NCBI RefSeq assembly: GCF_003056355.1
Contig: NZ_PYVW01000008.1
Location: 62,001-126,000, forward strand
Reading direction: 5' to 3'
Source: Devosia naphthalenivorans
GTDB taxonomy: Bacteria; Pseudomonadota; Alphaproteobacteria; Rhizobiales; Devosiaceae
Length of the DNA stretch: 64,000 nt
Each line of letters begins with the position of its first letter. The stretch's first letter is position 1. Below, piece after piece: positions 61,251 to 64,000 of this stretch. Under the pieces are notes generated by a model, which searched no databases, was not told the origin of the DNA, and saw only the letters and a list, made by a program, of their open reading frames with translations. The position numbers and the translations under genes were made by a program.

Positions 61251-63446
61251 TCATTCCGGCTCAAACTTAAGAAACAGCGTCGACAGCGGCGGCAGGTAGA
61301 TTTCCGCCTCCGCTGGCCAATGCTGCCCATCGACAGCATGGGCGGTAACAGCACCCTGATTGCCGGTGTTGCTACCGGAATACCAACCCGCATCGGTATT
61401 GATCCGCTCCACCCATTTTCCCGCGAGCGGCATTGGTATCTTGTAGCCGCTGCGTGGAACCGGCGTGAAATTGGAGACCACGAGAATGGGCGAGCTGCCC
61501 GGCGCCTTGCGCAGCCAAGCAAAAACCGAATTGGTGTGATCGTTCCCGATCACCCATTCAAAACCATCCGGCTCGCAGTCGCGCGCGTGCAGCGCCGGCA
61601 GTTCCCGATAAGCCAGGTTAAGGTCTGCCACGAGCCGGCGCATGCCTTCATGCATGCTGGCGTCGAGCAGATACCAGTCGAGAGACTTGGCCTCAGACCA
61701 TTCCTCCCGCTGCGCGAATTCCTGCCCCATGAACAGCAGCTTCTTGCCCGGGTGACCCCACATGAACGCCAGATAGGCGCGCAGATTGGCGAATTGCTGC
61801 CAATCGTCACCCGGCATTTTCTCCAGCAACGATCCCTTGCCATGCACCACTTCGTCATGGCTCAGCGGCAGCACGAAGTTCTCGGAAAAGGCATAGACCA
61901 TGCCAAAGGTCATGTCGTTGTGGTGGTACTTGCGATGCACCGCCTCCCGGCCCATGAACCGCAGCGTATCGTTCATGAAACCCATGTTCCACTTGAAGCC
62001 AAAGCCAAGACCACCCGTGTAAGCGGGGTGGCTGACGCCAGGCCATGAAGTGGACTCCTCGGCGATCATGAACGTGCCCGGATGCAGCCGGTAGGCCTCT
62101 GAATTCACGCGCCGGATGAAATCGACGGCCTCGAGGTTTTCGTTGCCGCCAAACTTGTTGGGCACCCACTCGCCATGCTGGCGCGAATAGTCGAGGTAGA
62201 GCATCGAGGCTACGGCATCGACCCGCAAGCCATCGAGGTGGAACTTCTCCAGCCAGAACAAGGCGTTGTTGACGAGGAAACTGACAACTTCCTTGCGCCC
62301 GAAATTGTAGATCGCGGTGTTCCAGTCCGGATGGTAGCCCTGGCGCGGATCTTCATGTTCGTAAAGCGCGGTGCCATCGAACCGGGCAAGACCATGCGCA
62401 TCGGTTGGGAAGTGTGCCGGCACCCAATCGAGGATGATGCCAAGCCCCGCTTCATGCGCCGCGTTGACGAACCGCGCGAACCCGGCCGGATCGCCAAACC
62501 GGGCCGTAGGCGCAAAGAGCCCCGTGGGCTGATAACCCCAGCTCGGATCATAGGGGTGTTCGGTGATCGGCATCAGCTCGATATGGGTGTAACCCATGTC
62601 GGCCACATAGGGCACGAGCTGCTCGGCCAACTGGTCGTAGCTCAGAAAGCCGCCATCGGGCCGGCGCCGCCAACTGCCCAGATGCACCTCGTAGATCGAC
62701 ATCGGCGTACGGCGCCAATCGCGAGTTGCGCGCTCCTCAAGATATTGCTGGTCAGTCCAGCTAAATTCGGTCGGATCGGGCACAACCGAGGCCGTGCGGG
62801 GGCGCATTTCCGATTGGCGCGCGTAGGGATCAGCCTTGAGCGGCTGGACCGTGCCATCGCGGCCGACGATCTCATATTTGTATAGTGTTCCAGTACCCAG
62901 AATTGGGATGAAGACTTCCCAAATTCCGGTTTCAAGCCGCTTGCGCATGGGATGGCGCCGGCCGTCCCAGTCATTGAACATGCCAACGACGCTCACGCGC
63001 TGAGCATTTGGAGCCCAGACAGCAAAATGGGTGCCGTGGATGCCCTCGAATTCCATTTCATGGGCGCCCAGCTTGTCGAACAAGCGCAAATGGCTGCCTT
63101 CACCGATGTAATAGTCGTCCATCGGACCCAGCACCGGTCCGAACGAATAGGGATCATAAACATCCCATTCGCCCCCGGCGTTCTTTGCACGATAGCGGAT
63201 TGGCTGCGGCTTGGTAGCGTCCACCTTGCCTTCGAAAAATCCCGCAGGGTGGCGCGGTATCAAATGACCGAGTTCAGTGCCATCGAGAGAGTAGGCGGCA
63301 AGGGTCTCTGCATGCGGCACAAATGCCCGCAACACCCAGCTACCCTTGACCTCATGCAGGCCGAGAAATGCGAAAGCATTGCTGTGGCGGCCCTCGACGA
63401 TGGCCTCTACTTCCCGTGAATCGGCTTGCCAGTCTTCCTTGCTCAC
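61251..63446 (-). CDS. glgB: 1,4-Alpha-glucan branching enzyme
   Basis: Introduces alpha-1,6 branches. 731 residues: N-terminal CBM48-like domains (about 1-220), GH13 barrel with LGIILDWVPAHFP, nucleophile Asp in GLRVDAVASMLYLDYSR, acid Glu in MIAEESTSWPGV, and LPLSHDEVVHGKGSLLEKMPGD; C-terminal beta domain to FLKFEPE. GTG at 63446 with GGGGAG seven bases before; the frame is open to 63515 without such a site. Between glgP and glgC. Confidence 0.95.
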   Translation of the reverse strand: MSKEDWQADSREVEAIVEGRHSNAFAFLGLHEVKGSWVLRAFVPHAETLAAYSLDGTELGHLIPRHPAGFFEGKVDATKPQPIRYRAKNAGGEWDVYDPYSFGPVLGPMDDYYIGEGSHLRLFDKLGAHEMEFEGIHGTHFAVWAPNAQRVSVVGMFNDWDGRRHPMRKRLETGIWEVFIPILGTGTLYKYEIVGRDGTVQPLKADPYARQSEMRPRTASVVPDPTEFSWTDQQYLEERATRDWRRTPMSIYEVHLGSWRRRPDGGFLSYDQLAEQLVPYVADMGYTHIELMPITEHPYDPSWGYQPTGLFAPTARFGDPAGFARFVNAAHEAGLGIILDWVPAHFPTDAHGLARFDGTALYEHEDPRQGYHPDWNTAIYNFGRKEVVSFLVNNALFWLEKFHLDGLRVDAVASMLYLDYSRQHGEWVPNKFGGNENLEAVDFIRRVNSEAYRLHPGTFMIAEESTSWPGVSHPAYTGGLGFGFKWNMGFMNDTLRFMGREAVHRKYHHNDMTFGMVYAFSENFVLPLSHDEVVHGKGSLLEKMPGDDWQQFANLRAYLAFMWGHPGKKLLFMGQEFAQREEWSEAKSLDWYLLDASMHEGMRRLVADLNLAYRELPALHARDCEPDGFEWVIGNDHTNSVFAWLRKAPGSSPILVVSNFTPVPRSGYKIPMPLAGKWVERINTDAGWYSGSNTGNQGAVTAHAVDGQHWPAEAEIYLPPLSTLFLKFEPE

Positions 63447-63549
63447 GCGCTCGCTCCCCGAAGCAGCACAGGTCTGGGACCGTGTGCGCTCAAATAAACC
63501 CTGCCAAGGCGGCAAGTCTTGTTTGCCGTCCTCGCATCGACGATTTTCG

Positions 63550-64000
63550 CTACGCTTTCACATTCCAGATATCCTGAGCATACTGCCGGATGGTGCGGTC
63601 GGATGAAAAGAAGCCCACATCTGCTGTGTTGCGGATAGCCATCGCGTTCCAGCGCCGCTTGTCTCTCCAGATCTCGTCCACCTCGGCTTGCGCCGCGACA
63701 TAGGCCTCGAAGTCGCGAGCCACCATAAACCAGTCATGCTCGTACAGCCCGCCAATCAAGTCTCGATAACGATTGGTGTCGTCTGGAGAGAAAACGCCTG
63801 AGGCGATAGTATCAAGCGCTTCCTGGAGTTTGGGCGATCCTTCGATCACTGACCGTGGCGTTTCACCGCGGACCCGTTTCTCATTCACCTGGGCGGTGGA
63901 AAGACCGAAGATGACGATGTTCTTGGCTCCCACTTCCTTGTGCATCTCCACGTTGGCACCATCCATGGTCCCGATGGTGATCGCACCATTGGCCATGAAC
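63550..64000 (-). CDS. glgP: Glycogen phosphorylase, C-terminal part
   Basis: Partial: the gene runs off the right end of the window, leaving about 150 C-terminal residues. FMANGAITIGTMDGANVEM is the PLP/glucose region of phosphorylases; the end is TIRQYAQDIWNVKA. Releases glucose 1-phosphate from glycogen. It is first in the visible minus-strand operon glgP-glgB-glgC-glgA-pgm-glgX-phosphoesterase, 103 bases before glgB. Confidence 0.95.
   Translation of the reverse strand, partial: FMANGAITIGTMDGANVEMHKEVGAKNIVIFGLSTAQVNEKRVRGETPRSVIEGSPKLQEALDTIASGVFSPDDTNRYRDLIGGLYEHDWFMVARDFEAYVAAQAEVDEIWRDKRRWNAMAIRNTADVGFFSSDRTIRQYAQDIWNVKA

Overview
The window reads as chromosomal DNA of a high-GC alphaproteobacterium of the order Hyphomicrobiales (Rhizobiales), most like Devosia. 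The indications are a glgP-glgB-glgC-glgA-pgm-glgX run, a trxB-lsrB pair, an alphaproteobacterial GTTC-N7-GTTC LexA box upstream of uvrB, a UvrB with a long N-terminal extension, and small-RNA genes carrying repeated CCTCCTCCC (anti-Shine-Dalgarno) motifs. The genus is an inference; no rRNA or tRNA gene was seen.

Layout. 1-16 kb: end of an unknown gene, catalase and divergent oxyR with an OxyR-type operator, RarD, a host-attachment-family protein, an alpha/beta hydrolase, EttA, a pair of M16 peptidases, a YdeP-like molybdopterin oxidoreductase, Cu/Zn SOD, GreA, thioredoxin reductase and LsrB-type LysR: much of this is oxidative-stress and redox function. 16-21 kb: CorA, then a gene-free 1.4 kb holding three (probably four) tandem small-RNA genes and two palindromic repeats, then aspartate aminotransferase and a LacI regulator with three operator copies in front of a 60-residue ORF. 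21-32 kb: small envelope proteins, PLP enzymes, EamA transporter, thymidine kinase, thioesterase, two SH3b/crystallin-like exported proteins and SOS-type uvrB. 31.8-36.9 kb is the accessory part: clusters of palindromic repeats around a DUF559 nuclease gene, an AT-richer reverse transcriptase gene of the Abi/UG (defence-associated) kind, then a CTCTGC hexamer tract. 37-54 kb returns to housekeeping: hemH, a DUF1007-RcnA fusion, LysR/MarR regulators, an SDR-uvrC operon, DAHP synthase behind an apparent aromatic-amino-acid attenuator, pgsA-moaD-moaE (moaE lacking a standard start codon), ilvE. 54-64 kb is the glycogen operon on the minus strand, ending in glgP cut by the window edge.

How parts connect. 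catalase/OxyR, SodC, TrxB and LsrB form a peroxide/thiol stress group. UvrB and UvrC are both present at separate loci. glgP, glgB, glgC, glgA, pgm and glgX interconvert glucose phosphates and glycogen, and their genes overlap or nearly abut. At least five families of inverted-repeat elements sit between genes, mostly just after stop codons, where they probably act as transcript ends.

The observations most worth follow-up are the leader peptide/attenuator before DAHP synthase (48.14-48.35 kb), the anti-SD small-RNA array (17.3-18.7 kb), the reverse transcriptase and its structured upstream DNA (33.0-34.8 kb), and the ATA start of moaE (50.37 kb).
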